Assembly: GCA_015183035.1 (NCBI GenBank)
Contig: JACZZP010000016.1
Location: 682,001 to 746,000 of the forward strand
DNA: 64,000 nt
Source of the DNA: Meloidogyne chitwoodi
Lineage: Eukaryota; Nematoda; Chromadorea; Rhabditida; Meloidogynidae
Reading direction: 5' to 3'
Position numbers and translations under genes: made by a program. Positions 47,252 to 58,835 of the stretch are shown piece by piece; positions within the stretch are counted from its first letter, which is position 1, and each line of letters begins with the position of its first letter. The notes below the pieces were generated by a model. The model had not been told where the DNA came from. It worked only from the letters and a program-made list of their open reading frames with translations, and searched no databases.

Positions 47252-49336
47252 ATGAAAATATTAATTAATTTATTAATATTACAAAAATTATTTTATTTAT
47301 ATTTTGGAATGGAAACAGAAGGAAGTTCTGACCAAAATATAAAAGTAGAAGATGTCAATGGAGTGTTGGTTTGTTTATTTTAAAATTTTAATAAAAAAAT
47401 TTTTTAATAATATTTATTAAAAATTTATATTTTATAATCCGCAAGTCAACTAATAATATTTTTTCCCTCAAAATTTATTTAAAAATATTTATATAAAAAA
47501 AGCTAGCTTTTTGTTTTTTACTAAAATATAGGTCTAGTTCTACTCTAAAAAAATTAAGAAATTATCATTTTAAAAATTTATTTATTTATAAAAATTATTA
47601 AAATAATTAAATTTAGCTTCAACCTCCTCCTCCAATAAGTAAAAAGGTCCTCAATTATCCTCCAATGATAAAACCGATAGAAGGCATTGATCAGCTTCTT
47701 CCAACAACAGATCATTGTAAAATTTAATTTTTGCATTTTATTGTCTTGTTTAATTCATTCTTAAAATTTTTTAAAATCAAATTTATTAAAAATACTAAAA
47801 AATGACCTTCTAATATTTTTTTTTTAATTTATTCTTTTATTTAAGAAAAGTTTAATTTAATATTCAGTGCCAAACATTATATTGTCATATTTTTACTGGT
47901 TTGGGTTCCAAATTTAATTCAGAAACGTATTTAGTCCAAAAAATCAGGGCCGGATCTGTTTTTGAATTTTTCAAAAAATTCGGGTACAGATCTTAATTTG
48001 TAAAAATTACCCTTGTAAATTTAAAATAATTAAAAAAATTAAATAAAATGTATATTAAAAGATAGTTAAAATTAGTAAATTTAAATAAAAAATTTATTAA
48101 AAAATATAAAAAAATTATTTTAATTTTCTTCAACATTTTAAATAGAGTTGAGCGCTTTTCTGTATTCCAGGATTCATAATTCTCTTTAGAGCTCCTGTGA
48201 TAAAGGCCCCTCTCTCGTGTGATAAAGACGCAGAAATTGTGTACAGTTCTGGAAAAGAGCAGGTTATGTGACGTTTCTCTGACCTCAACTATCCACTGGA
48301 CAGTTTTTCTGCGTCTTTATCAGACGAGAGAGTGGCCTTTAGCACAGGCGCTCTGAAGAGAATCATGAATCCTGGAATACAGAAAAGCGCTCAACTCTAA
48401 TTTTAAAGATAAAGAAATTATTAATGAAAAAGATTATGATATAATAGAACAATATAAACTATTTATTAATACATTAAGTTATCATAAAGATGTATTAAAA
48501 ATAATTCAAAACGAAAAATCTATTATTTCTGATAAACAAATAAATAATCAAAAAATTAAGGTAAAATATTATAAATATAATTTAAATTTGGGGATATAAC
48601 TGACGTTTATTTAATTTTTTTAATTCTAAAAATTTAAAAATTATAAAGGATATTTTATTTGCTAGTCTAAAACGATTATTAGGCTTTTGTTTAAAAATTT
48701 ATAAAAGCTAAAGCAACATTAATAAAGTTTAGGTTATTTGTTTGGGTGTTTTTAATAGTTTTTAAAAATGTGTTTTTCTGTAACGGTAATTAGGTAAATA
48801 ATGTTATTGAAAATTTACCGATAATTTTCTAAATCTACCGGTACAGTAATACGAATAATTTACAGGTTTTACTGCGATAATACCGAAAATTACTGATTTA
48901 ATACTTTACCTTGAAAAAATTAATTTTTATTATTTATTTTTCTTGTTTATTTTTATATAAAAATTAATATTTAATATTTATAGAATCAGTTATATAGGAA
49001 ACTGCTAGATAATCCTGCAGATTTTAACGAAGGAGACTTATCAGACTATAAGGTTTAATATAATTTAATTTAATAATTTTATTTATTACCTAAATTATTA
49101 ATTTTCTTGTCTAATTTAATTTTCAAAAAATTAAATTAGTATATAATTTATTTTAGATTTTAAATAATAATATTAATAAAGTCGATAAAGACAAAAATAA
49201 ATATGAGAAGGAAGAAATTGAAAACATTGAAAAACAAAATAAATTAATTGAAGCACTTTGGCAGATTTATAATAAAATTTATTATTATAAGTACAATAAT
49301 CAGTTTCAACAAATTCCTAAAAACTTTGGTGATTAA
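47252..49336 (+). CDS. Secreted protein, paralogue A (unknown family)
   Basis: Model join(47252..47368,47617..47716,48409..48560,48984..49052,49157..49336), 205 aa. Signal peptide about residues 1-20 (ILINLLILQKLFYLYFG), then METEGSSDQNIKVED, a proline run LQPPPP, and helical Lys/Asn/Glu-rich segments (EKDYDIIEQYKLFINTL; EEIENIEKQNKLIEALWQIY). No known domain. The paralogue at 55073-56969 shares all five exon positions and phases. Intron 2 carries a hAT MITE that ends exactly at the 3' splice site. A sixth exon at 49575..49654 (acceptor TTATACAG, frame QNNSNGHITTTQHNSGHTND) could replace the stop if the GTGATT donor at 49331 is used. Confidence 0.75.
48135..48407. mobile_element. hAT MITE abutting a splice acceptor
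   Basis: 257-bp element (48143-48399) with long inverted ends TAGAGTTGAGCGCTTTTCTG... (about 36 nt perfect, continuing imperfectly). It is flanked by the perfect 8-bp duplication ATTTTAAA at 48135-48142 and 48400-48407. The right-hand copy supplies the A of the AG acceptor at 48407-48408 of exon 3 of the surrounding gene. Confidence 0.92.
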
Positions 49337-50162
49337 TGATAATTTTTATTTTTATTTTTTCCTATTTATTTCTGACTGGTTTACCCTCTAATAGTTCTTT
49401 CATAAACATTCTTTCTTGGAGACCTTTTTAAAAATAATAAAATAATTTGGATTACAGTCGATTTGGATAAAAAAGGTATAGATATAAAGAAGGACATTTT
49501 GTTCTAATCTGTTTCCAAAAATACACTGTGGATATAAGAACACATTAAAATAAATTAAAAAATTAATTATACAGGACAAAACAATTCAAATGGACATATC
49601 ACTACAACTCAGCACAATTCAGGACACACCAATGACAAGAATGGGCAAAACTAATAAGAAAATGAGTTTTGATTAAATTAATTTTTCTTTTTACGTAGAA
49701 AAAATATAATTAAATATATATAATAAATAAGAATCAAATTTTTAGGAAAATTCCTTTATCTTCTTTATTAAATACATAAATATTGATGTACTATTTAGAC
49801 AAAATTATTATTTAATAAAAATTAGAGAGTGAAAATAGGTTTGAACAATTTTAAGGGGTTTCTTCATAGTTTGGAGATCTGTCCCTGTATAATTTGAAAA
49901 AATAATATTTTTCTAATAAATTATATATTTTTAAAACAAATATTTTCTTTATTTGTTTATTTTATTTCAAACATTTTAAGCAGATATTTAGAGCATTTTT
50001 ATAAAATTAAGCATTATTTTTAACACCTAATAACATTTTAAATTGTTCAGAAAATGTTACTTTTAAAAAAGATATGAATTTTTTTAAATTTTGTGTAAAA
50101 AATCCCATAAAAATTTTGAGGCCAAAAATGGCCCACACCAAAAATGCTTAAAGCTGGGCTAA
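49337..50162. other. 3' flank of the secreted protein gene
   Basis: AT-rich; holds the possible alternative sixth exon (49575-49654) described with the gene. Otherwise no supported gene. Confidence 0.45.
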
Positions 50163-51321
50163 TTATATATCCGTGTCAACACAGAAGACCCACAGATAAA
50201 AGACCCACAGACATAAGACCCACGGTCAAAAGACCCACAGACAGAAGACCCACGCAGACATAAGATCCACAGACAAAAGATCCACGAAGACAGAAGATCC
50301 ACGGACAAAAGACCCACAATATTTTATTTTTCTTTAGTATTCTATTTTAGGCTAAACTATACTTTCCGGTGGTTTTTTTAAATGGATGAATTAATTCGAA
50401 AGAGCTCGTCGAGCTGAGTTGAATGACACCAAAATTAGTCCACGAAAACAACTGGACCAAGTTAGTGTTCTCCTGACCGAGTTTCGATCATGACCAAAAG
50501 TGACCTGACCTGACCGAGCTTTTCTGGTCAGGTCATTTTAGTGACCGATGCCGATAAGTCATGTTTCGGCATTTTCGGTAATGACTACACGTTACCGGAC
50601 GTGACCGGATATGACTTGACCGAAATTGTGGTCATGGTTAGGTCATTTTTGATGACCGAACTTTCAGGTCAGATCATTTTTTATCGCAAGGCCGGTTAGG
50701 AGAACACTGGTAGTTAGTCATTCGAAAGAGCTCTTCGTGACCTATCGAATGAGACCAAAATCGTCTTGATTGAACGATTATGAATAAAGTTATTAAGGAT
50801 CGAAGTTTGCTGGAAACACGCCAAACTTGGACCTATTGGGAGTGTTTTATGACTTCTTCATTTGGGAGCCCATCTCTCGTTGGCTTTTGGTACATGCGTT
50901 ATTCTACGGCACAAATTACAACAAAATAATTAATTCAGTGAAATAATTTAGGAGCAGCCGCGGTAATCACCTCAAATGAGCTTACTCCCCCCTATGGTTT
51001 TTCAATTTTCGGGGACCTGTAACTTGGTCCAGTTGTTTTCGTGGACTAATTTTGGTGTCATTCAACTCAGCTCGACGAGCTCTTTCGAATTAATTCATCC
51101 ATTTAAAAAAACCACCGGAAAGTATAGTTTAGCCTAAAATAGAATACTAAAGAAAAATAAAATATTGTGGGTCTTTTGTCCGTGGATCTTCTGTCTTCGT
51201 GGATCTTTTGTCTGTGGATCTTATGTCTGCGTGGGTCTTCTGTCTGTGGGTCTTTTGACCGTGGGTCTTATGTCTGTGGGTCTTTTATCTGTGGGTCTTC
51301 TATCCTAGCACCTTATATATC
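50163..51321. mobile_element. Foldback element with 281-nt arms, 9-bp target duplication and a nested insertion
   Basis: Left arm 50183-50463 and right arm 51021-51301 are inverted copies in which I find no mismatch over 281 nt. The outer third of each arm is a tandem array of 15-17 nt units of the type AGACCCACAGACAAA. The inner part includes GAGCTCGTCGAGCTGAGTTG. TTATATATC occurs on both outer sides (50163-50171, 51313-51321), a 9-bp duplication as made by Mutator-like elements, although AT-rich. Between the arms, about 50464-50709 is a second palindromic insert ending GGAGAACACTGG. No transposase is encoded, so this is a non-autonomous, probably recent insertion. Confidence 0.85.
50464..50709. 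mobile_element. Nested palindromic insert
   Basis: Ends are AGTGTTCTCCTGACCG and, reversed, CCAGTGTTCTCCTAACC, a CAGTGTT-type hAT-like terminus. The interior is filled with GACCTGACC/GGTCAGGTCA and GACCGAAA words in both orientations. TAGTTAG follows it and AAGTTAG precedes it, a possible imperfect duplication. It is much richer in G+C than the surroundings. Confidence 0.6.
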
Positions 51322-52995
51322 ATTTGAGAGCCCTTGAAGAGCTGAATTGAAAATATTTTTTCTAAAATTTTTTGGTCAACTTCGAAAATGTTGCGGGGAG
51401 TCAAATACGGTTAGGCGGAGGTTTCGTGTGTTGGGGAACAATTACAGCACCAGATTTTTGAACGTTAATGTTGTTGAACGTCATCTGACGGTCAGAAAAA
51501 CATATAACATGTTAGGTGTCCACTTGAGTCTCGGGAAGATAGTGTTCAAAAATTATTAACTCTTTTGGTTTTTTTAATTCAATCGTTGAGGGAAAATTTT
51601 TTTTAATTATTTGCATATTATATTCGTGTTCAGAAGCTATTTTTACCTGATAAGGTAACATTTCCAAACAATAAAAGACCAATAGTATCTAAATTTATAT
51701 TTTTTAAAATTAGCAAAATAATATCCATCAAAAATATTATTATTTTTTTGTTTTAAATATATTTATTATATCAAGTAAAATAATTAGAAAACTTAAATAG
51801 TACTTTAAAAAAACATCATTTAGATATCAGCCAATAACGCACAATAAATTTTTTTAATTTTATAAACAAATTACCTATCTAATTATCTGTTCTTAAAATG
51901 TTACATTTTTTTTAATTATATATATTAATTATTAAATAATTCAATGTTTATTATAAAAAAATGAAAAATCTTTTTTATAAAAAATTTGTCGCTTAATGTA
52001 AACAATTTTTAAAATTCTATATAATATTAATAATAAAATAATAATTATTAATATTAAATTAAAAAAAAGTTTTTTAACTTATTTTCAAAGAAAATTTTAA
52101 ATAAACATATGTTATCTCAGAATTAAATTCTTTATAAATTTACTGTAAACTTTAAAATTTATATTAAATTAAATAATTGTACATTTATATGTCAAACAGA
52201 TGTAATAAATTATTTTAAAGAAATTTTCAATGACAATAATATTTTTAATTTATAAAAAAATAAATATTATATATTTTAATAAATTTATAAAATAAAATAA
52301 AATTTAAATATCAGGCCTACATATAACATTTTTTAGAAACACAGTTTTTATCGTTATTTCTTTTTTTAAGTTAAAAAAATTAAAAATAAATGTCACTTCA
52401 TTTAAATGATATTTTTGCCATATTTTCTTTAATAGACCGACCCGTTAATTTAATTTTTCAACCCATTTTTAAAAGGTTCGTATTTCTTTACCTTTGGGAA
52501 TGACTGAAAATGGTGAATTTTTGGCAACAAAAGTACAATAATGTTTAAAAATTTTCGCCTGCGGCGCTAAAAAAACATGAACTAGAAATTTATGAAAACT
52601 TACCCGACACGGAATTTTGCTCGGAACAACCCTGTTTGAATTACTTTCTCTGCATAGAAAAATAATCTATTTCAAAAATTTTATGATTTTTCATATATAA
52701 AAATAATCCTCTCTAAAACTGTTTATTTTGACCATTTTAAACTTTCAAGCATTTTGAGAAAAAACGTATATATCCGCGGATACCCGTGGAAGGATATAGC
52801 AAATTTTAGCACGGATATAAAACGGATATAGACTCACGGATATATCCGGATACGGATACCGAAATTCGTATCCGTGCACACCCCTGGATTTTTGAGTAAA
52901 TAAGGAACGGAGAGGCACTTTTAAATTATTATTTTAGAAATTAATGAAATTTTATATTTACAACAAAATATAAATAAATTAAAAAATCATATTTA
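51322..52995. other. Spacer with repeat fragments
   Basis: 51347-51559 is a GC-richer open stretch (70 codons, basic) with no splice support or family; I do not call it. 52600-52640 ends in GGAACAACCCTG and 52770-52890 is a patch of CGGATATA/GGATACCG words ending GTGCACACCCCTGG. Both look like single hAT-type termini (CAGGGGTGTGC). No gene seen. Confidence 0.5.
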
Positions 52996-54699
52996 ATGAA
53001 TTCTACAAATAACATTGATGGACCTATAAATCCTGTAATTAATTAAATTTTTATTAATAAAAAAATAAATTATTTATTTTTTTAGCTTTTTGTTGAATAT
53101 ACTAACAAAAATGAATATTTTCGTTCATGTTTATTTATTTCAGCTTTTATATTTGGAATAATAGCATTTTTTGGTATTATTTTTAATTTGAGTGTATGTA
53201 TTATTACAGCTAAATATAGGTTAATTAAAATAAATTATTATAAAATAATATAAATAGTTATATGTATAAACAATCAAGTATAAAAAATGTTATTTATCAT
53301 TATCTGGATAATTTTGGAATGGGAATTCCTTAAAAATTTAAATTCCCGATTTTCGAGAATCGGGTCAGCGCAATACTTGGTACATATGTTCCGACCATTT
53401 GCGGGGGTACACCCCAGTTTACCGCAAGGCCGGTTTACCGCAGGGCTATAACTTTGTTTATAATTGTCATATAATAGAGATCTTAGTGTCATTCGACTCA
53501 GCTCGTCGAGCTGAGTCGAACCATGCTTGGGTCGAAAATTTTTGGTAAATATAAAATAAGTTATAGCCCTGCGGTAAACCGGCCTTGCGGTAAACTGGCC
53601 TGCTCCCCATTTGCGGACGTTTGAGCCAAACTATAAAAGAAATTAAAAACATTAATTTGATTTATAAATTAATATTTTATAACATTTATAATTTTAAGAA
53701 AGTATTATATAACAATTAAAAGTAATACTGGTATTCTTATTGCTTTAGCTTCCTTTTTTGAAATTCTTCATCAAATTAGTCATATAATATTTTTAATTAA
53801 AATAATATTCTTTGGAATGGATTTTATTCCATATAAACAATCACTTTTAATTCTAACTCCTTCAATGATTGGTGTTTTTGGTGTTATATTTATGTTTATT
53901 ACACTTAGTATTGACAGATTATTAGCAATATTAATACCTATAACGTTAGTTAATTTTTAATTAATTTTTTAAATAATTTATTATTTAGTTATCGAAACTT
54001 TAAACAACTTTATTATATAATTATTCAAGTTTTCTTTATTTTAATTTACGTTATTTATGGTTTATTTATAATGTATATGGCTAAAATATTAACACCAAAT
54101 TGGATGATAACTGGATTTATAGGTGATTTATTTACAGCACCATTAAATATGAACCTTTATTACTCTAATTCTTGTATAACGATATTTGCAATTATTATTT
54201 ATTTAATTATTGGAATTTTAATTAAATTTAAAACAGGTAAATATAATTAATATGTTTAAATAAAAATTACGTTTACAGATACAACAGATGAAAGAATTAA
54301 AAAAATGTATCTTTCTTTATTTTTAATTATTTTTGTTAATATTGGAGGATATTTAATTTGTAACGTTTCCTATGCTATTCTTGTACATTCTAGTATTATT
54401 AAAGTAACTCCAGTAAATATTTGGTTTTGGTGTAATTTTTCTGCTATATTTCTTAATATAGCTGCTGCATCTATTGGACCTATTCTTTACATTAATAGGT
54501 TTTTATTAAATTAATTTAAATTTTTTTCTATTTTTTCAGTGGAGAATATAAATTAGCTTTTAATCGAGCATTTACTAATGTTAAAAAACTATTAAATTTA
54601 AATAAATCAACAATAAATGGAATTGCTGATAAAAATAAATTGAAAATTAATCCAGTTAATAATAATAAATTAAATATTATTTCTCCAGTTAGTGGATAA
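52996..54699 (+). CDS. Srsx-class chemoreceptor (7-TM GPCR)
   Basis: Model join(52996..53034,53086..53219,53699..53944,53989..54236,54279..54498,54540..54699), 348 aa, phases consistent at all introns. It has a short extracellular N-terminus with NSTNN sequon, then seven hydrophobic segments: TM1 AFIFGIIAFFGIIFNLSVCI, TM2 ILIALASFFEILHQISHIIF, TM3 ending SIDRLLAILIP (the DRY-equivalent of srsx receptors), TM4 IIQVFFILIYVIYGLFIMYM, TM5 in the ITIFAIIIYLIIGILI region, TM6 LSLFLIIFVNIGGYLICNV, and TM7 FSAIFLNIAAASIGPILYIN. A C-terminal tail of about 50 residues is Asn/Lys-rich. Such receptors act in nematode chemosensory neurons through G proteins; the ligand is unknown. Intron 2 contains a MITE. 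Confidence 0.88.
53393..53621. mobile_element. MITE in the chemoreceptor intron
   Basis: Perfect 41-nt inverted arms, CCAGTTTACCGCAAGGCCGG... (from about 53412) and mirror ...GGTAAACTGG (to about 53602). In the loop is a 29-nt near-palindrome, TTCGACTCAGCTCG-T-CGAGCTGAGTCGAA (53492-53520). The motif CCATTTGCGG flanks the arms on both sides, a possible 10-bp target duplication. A related AGCTCGTCGAGCT core occurs in the arms of the foldback element at 50183-51301. Confidence 0.8.
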
Positions 54700-55072
54700 A
54701 ATAAGTACTTAAAATATATTTTTTTAATGTTTTAATGTTAATATAATTGTTTAATTTTCAATGAAACTTAGATCAACAATACTTTAACTGGTATTTGTTT
54801 TTTTGGTTTTACTGTTTCGAATGTTACATATGTGTATTTCATTTAATTGTTGTTTATCATTTTAAACCGTTATTTAGTCTATTTAATTTTAAAATTAAAA
54901 ATATGTATTTTATTTAAAAATGCACTTTTTCAAAAGCAAATCATTTGACAATTTAAAGAAATAAATTGAGAAATATTAAAATTAAGAAATATAGACTTAT
55001 TTTAAAATAATTTTATAGTAATATTTATTTATTTTTTTTTTATTAGTTTTTTATTTAACTTTTTAATAAAAA
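54700..55072. other. Spacer between the chemoreceptor and paralogue B
   Basis: AT-rich; the final 60 nt match the sequence upstream of paralogue A (47195-47251), so the promoter-proximal region was duplicated with the gene. Confidence 0.5.
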
Positions 55073-56969
55073 ATGAAAATATTAATTATTTTATTAATAT
55101 TACAAAAATTATTTTATTTATATTTTGGAATGGAAACAGGAGAAAGTTCTGACCAAAATATAAAAGTAGAAGACAATATAATATTGGTCTGTTTATTTTA
55201 AAATTTAAATAAAAATTTAAAGAATATTTATATGAGGTTTAATTGTATTAATTCTTTAAAGTTATGCGGCAAAAATTCACACATTTTTTATCCGCACATA
55301 AAAATTATTATTTGAAAAAATATAAAGAATTGAAAACATTATTTAGCTTTTCAAATAATTTTGTATTTAACGAAAAAATTCACATAAGGGAAATTGAGTT
55401 TGTTAATTGCACGAGATAGAGAGACTCGATATATTATATATATTTTTTTTTGTTGGTATCGGTTTTTTAGTCTCTGTCAATCTCAGATTTGGTTTTTCTC
55501 GAAAGTATAGGTCTCCTTATACCCTAAAATAAATTAATAAATAATTAATTTTAATATTTATAAACTTGTTAAAATAATTAAATTTAGTTTCAACCTCCTC
55601 CTCCTTCGATAGAAAATGATGTACTTAATCACCTTAATAATCTTCCAAAGATACAAGCACCTTTCAATGATGACATTCTTCCAATGTCCAAATATAGTAA
55701 ACTTTAATTTAATTTTTTATTAATTATTTCTTAATTCTCTTTTATATATTAATTTATTAAAATTACCAAGTGACCCTATAATATTTTTAAAATTATGATT
55801 TATTTCAGAAAAGGTTAAAATTAGTGAAAGGTGCCTAACCAATCCAACTATTTTTACGGAGTTCGGATTCCAATTTTTTTCGTTAATATTTGATTAATTC
55901 CAGACCTTATTTAGTACAAAAAATCCGCCCGGACCCAGTCTAACATTTCTTATAAATTAATGTCCAAAAATCCGAAAAAATTTACAATATATTTTTTAAA
56001 TTATTAAGGAACTTTAAAAATTTAAAATTAATTTATTTAAATTAAAAATTTAAATTAAAATTAATTATTTAAAATAAAAAATATAAAAAAATTTATTTTT
56101 TATTTTCTTTAATAATGAAGAAGATTATGATATTTTGAAACAATATAATCTTTTTTTAACTGCTTTAATATATTATAAAAATCAATTAGAAAATATTCGT
56201 GGATTAAGATTTAATAATTTTTCTCAACAATTGAGTATTCAACAAAAAATGGTAAAATATTTTAAAAATAAATAATTTATAAATTGGGGATATACTAACT
56301 AAAATTATAACAATTTTAAATAAAGGAGATTTCTGGTTTAAAATATAATAATTAGTCTTTAGTTTAAAGATTTATAATACATTAGATAAAGGCAGCATTG
56401 GGTAGAGGGTGCAGGTCCTTTTTTGACAGAATTTGGGTGTTCTTAAGCTTTATGTTTTTCTAGATATTGTCAAGTATTATTTAAAATAATGCTTATTTTT
56501 TTGTGATTTTTTGGAATTTTAATAAGATTCAAAATTAATTTATTTTCTTTGACGATGAAAAAAATTCTCGTCGATTTTTATTATTCTTTTTATAAATATA
56601 AACATTTTTTATTTTTAAGATTCAAATATTAAGTAAACAAAATACTCATACAACTTTGGACCTTATAAACTTTAAGGTTTAATAAAATAAAATTTAATAA
56701 TTTTATTTAATAAAATATTAGTTTTTTTTTCTAATTTAATTTTGAAAATTTTTAAAAAATTAAATTATAATTTATTTTAGACTGCAAATAATAATAATAT
56801 TAATAAACTTGATAATGACAAAATTAAATATGAGAATGAAGAAATTGAAAACATTAAAATACAAAATAAATTAATTGAATCACTTTGGCAGATTTATAAT
56901 ACAATAAATAATTTCGTTAAGCAAAATACTAACCAACTGAGAGGAATTGTCCGTACACCAAATATATAA
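55073..56969 (+). CDS. Secreted protein, paralogue B (unknown family)
   Basis: Model join(55073..55186,55588..55696,56121..56251,56620..56676,56781..56969), 199 aa. The first exon is nearly identical to paralogue A (same signal peptide, then METGESSDQNIKVED). Later exons keep the pattern FQPPPP, EDYDILKQYNLF-like helix and EEIENIKIQNKLIESLWQIY, but are strongly diverged between these blocks. The third-exon acceptor has two adjacent AGs (GAAG|AAG|AT), differing by one codon. This copy has no MITE in intron 2. The C-terminus differs completely from paralogue A (NQLRGIVRTPNI). Family unknown; secretion and fast divergence fit a parasitism-related role, which is inference. Confidence 0.75.
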
Positions 56970-57570
56970 AACTGATATATATCTTGACTAGATTATTTTT
57001 TAATTTTAGAGTGAAATTAAAGTTGGGCTGTGTAAAAGTATTTTTAATAGCTAGAGATCCCCTACCCGTTATTATTTGAAAAAATAATATTTTTCTAATA
57101 AATTATTATATTTTTTAAATAAATATTTTCTTTCTTTATTTGTTTATTTTCAATTTAACATTTTTCCTTTAAAGTTTTTTAATTGTTGAACGATTATGCA
57201 AATTTTTTAGAGTTGATAGTTTTATGGGAGTTTTAATGAATAAATTTTTTTTCATTTTTTAAATTTTTTTAAAATAATTATTTATCAATTTATTTATTCT
57301 CAATTATACTATGAAATTCCTGATTTTACAAAGTGTCAAATTATATTAAAATATTTTACTTAATTTAATTTTTAAAAATATATATAGATAACCGATAACC
57401 TCCTCTACATTTAAATAATTATTTAAATTTTAAAAAATAGTTTACTCTCTCAATAAACTACTAATCACAACTGTCAAGGCTTTTTGTCCAAGTTGCTTTT
57501 TTACCAAAATTTGTCCTTCCCAAAGGAGTCAAAAAGACGGAAGAAGCTTTAAAAGGAAGTAGAGGAAAAG
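56970..57570. other. Spacer
   Basis: AT-rich 3' flank. From about 57470 the base composition becomes less AT-rich as the small basic ORF approaches. Confidence 0.4.
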
Positions 57571-57795
57571 ATGAAAAAAATAGAGAGAAGAAAGCATTCC
57601 GGTTCCTATGCCTCCCAGAATTCCCCCTCCTCCCACGCACTCCTCCCCTCTTTAAAGAAGGATAAAACAGCATTTTTGATAAAAAGTGTCTCTTTTAAGA
57701 AAAAAAAACTAAAAATCCGCCAAGTAGTGAAGAAGATGAAAAAAAAGAATAAAGCAAAAATGAAGGAAAAATTAAGTAAAACCACCAAAATTTAA
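57571..57795 (+). CDS. Small basic protein, hypothetical
   Basis: Single open frame of 74 codons starting MKKIERRKHSGSYASQ, with a Ser/Pro-rich middle (NSPSSHALLPSL) and a very basic C-terminus (SFKKKKLKIRQVVKKMKKKN). It stands out because 57470-57780 is clearly less AT-rich than its surroundings and has codon-like structure in more than one frame. An alternative forward frame is open from before 57480 to 57661, and a minus-strand frame is also open. I recognise no family; it could be a nuclear protein, a coding exon of an unmodelled gene, or an untranslated leader. Confidence 0.3.
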   Translation: MKKIERRKHSGSYASQNSPSSHALLPSLKKDKTAFLIKSVSFKKKKLKIRQVVKKMKKKNKAKMKEKLSKTTKI

Positions 57796-58835
57796 CAAAA
57801 ACATTTTAAATAAATATATTATATTCTTAAAAACTTTCTTTTTATAATGCTAGTTCAAAAACATTAAACCAAAAAAAATTTTAAAAAAAAATTTAAAAAA
57901 AAATATTTAAAAAATTAATTTTAACCTTATTATTTTAATAAAAATAATTTTATTAAAATAAAAAAAATAAATTTTTCAATATCTCCATATATTTTCTGCG
58001 TTTTTATATTCTCCAACCCCAAAACACTAGTCCACAATTGTGCTTTTTTTAAAAAAAATCTCACGCGCCATCTACTATAATAGTTAATGTTTACCTAAAT
58101 ATATAGTTTATATTGACTTTGTAATTTATATTATTATTATTATATTTTTATTAAAATAGTAATTGTTTTAAATTTAATAATATAAATTGAATTTAATTTT
58201 TATACTTTTCCTTTAAAAAAAGAAAATATTTTTTTTTAAATTTTATAATGAAATTAAATAAACATTAAAATCACAAATAGTATCTTAAGAAATAAATAAA
58301 AAATTAAATTATAAATAATTTAATAAACAACTTTTTTAAATAAATTAAAGGTTAAAAATATTTTTGAAAAATTTTTTAAAATTAATTAATTAATTTTATA
58401 TACTTAAAAAATTAATTAATTGAAAAAAAATTAAAACTTGACAAAAATATTTAAAAATAATTTTAAATAAATTAATTATTTAAAAATCTTTTATTATTTT
58501 TAACGGATGAATTATCCCCCCAAAAAATTATTATTTTAATTCAAAAATATATTACTTTTTATACTCTTCAAATAATAAATAATTCCTACCTGCTTTATAT
58601 ATAACCTAAAAATATATTTATTATTTTTAGAAAAACAATAATAACCAAACCTTTTTGTTGTTTTGGCCTCAGTCAATGACTAAATATATAACAGTGCTTT
58701 TATTTTTCTTTATTATTTTATTTTAAATTTTTTGTGTGTTCATTTTATTGTTTTATTTTTAAAAATAAAAATAATAATTTTATTTTTATTGAAAATATAA
58801 TTTTATTTAAAATTAAAGGGGAATATTATTAACTT
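57796..58835. other. Upstream region of neurexin
   Basis: AT-rich with no supported open frame; presumably carries the neurexin promoter and 5' UTR. TATATAACAGTGCTTTTATT near 58687 is a plausible core-promoter-like word, not more. Confidence 0.35.

Noticed and set aside
50950..50970. GCAGCCGCGGTAAT word identical to the conserved small-subunit rRNA 530-loop
   Set aside because: Only about 14 nt match and the flanks do not resemble any rRNA; it lies inside a mobile element.
51347..51559. 70-codon basic open frame in a less AT-rich patch
   Set aside because: No signal, splice continuity or family; next to the foldback and repeat fragments, so more likely old repeat DNA.
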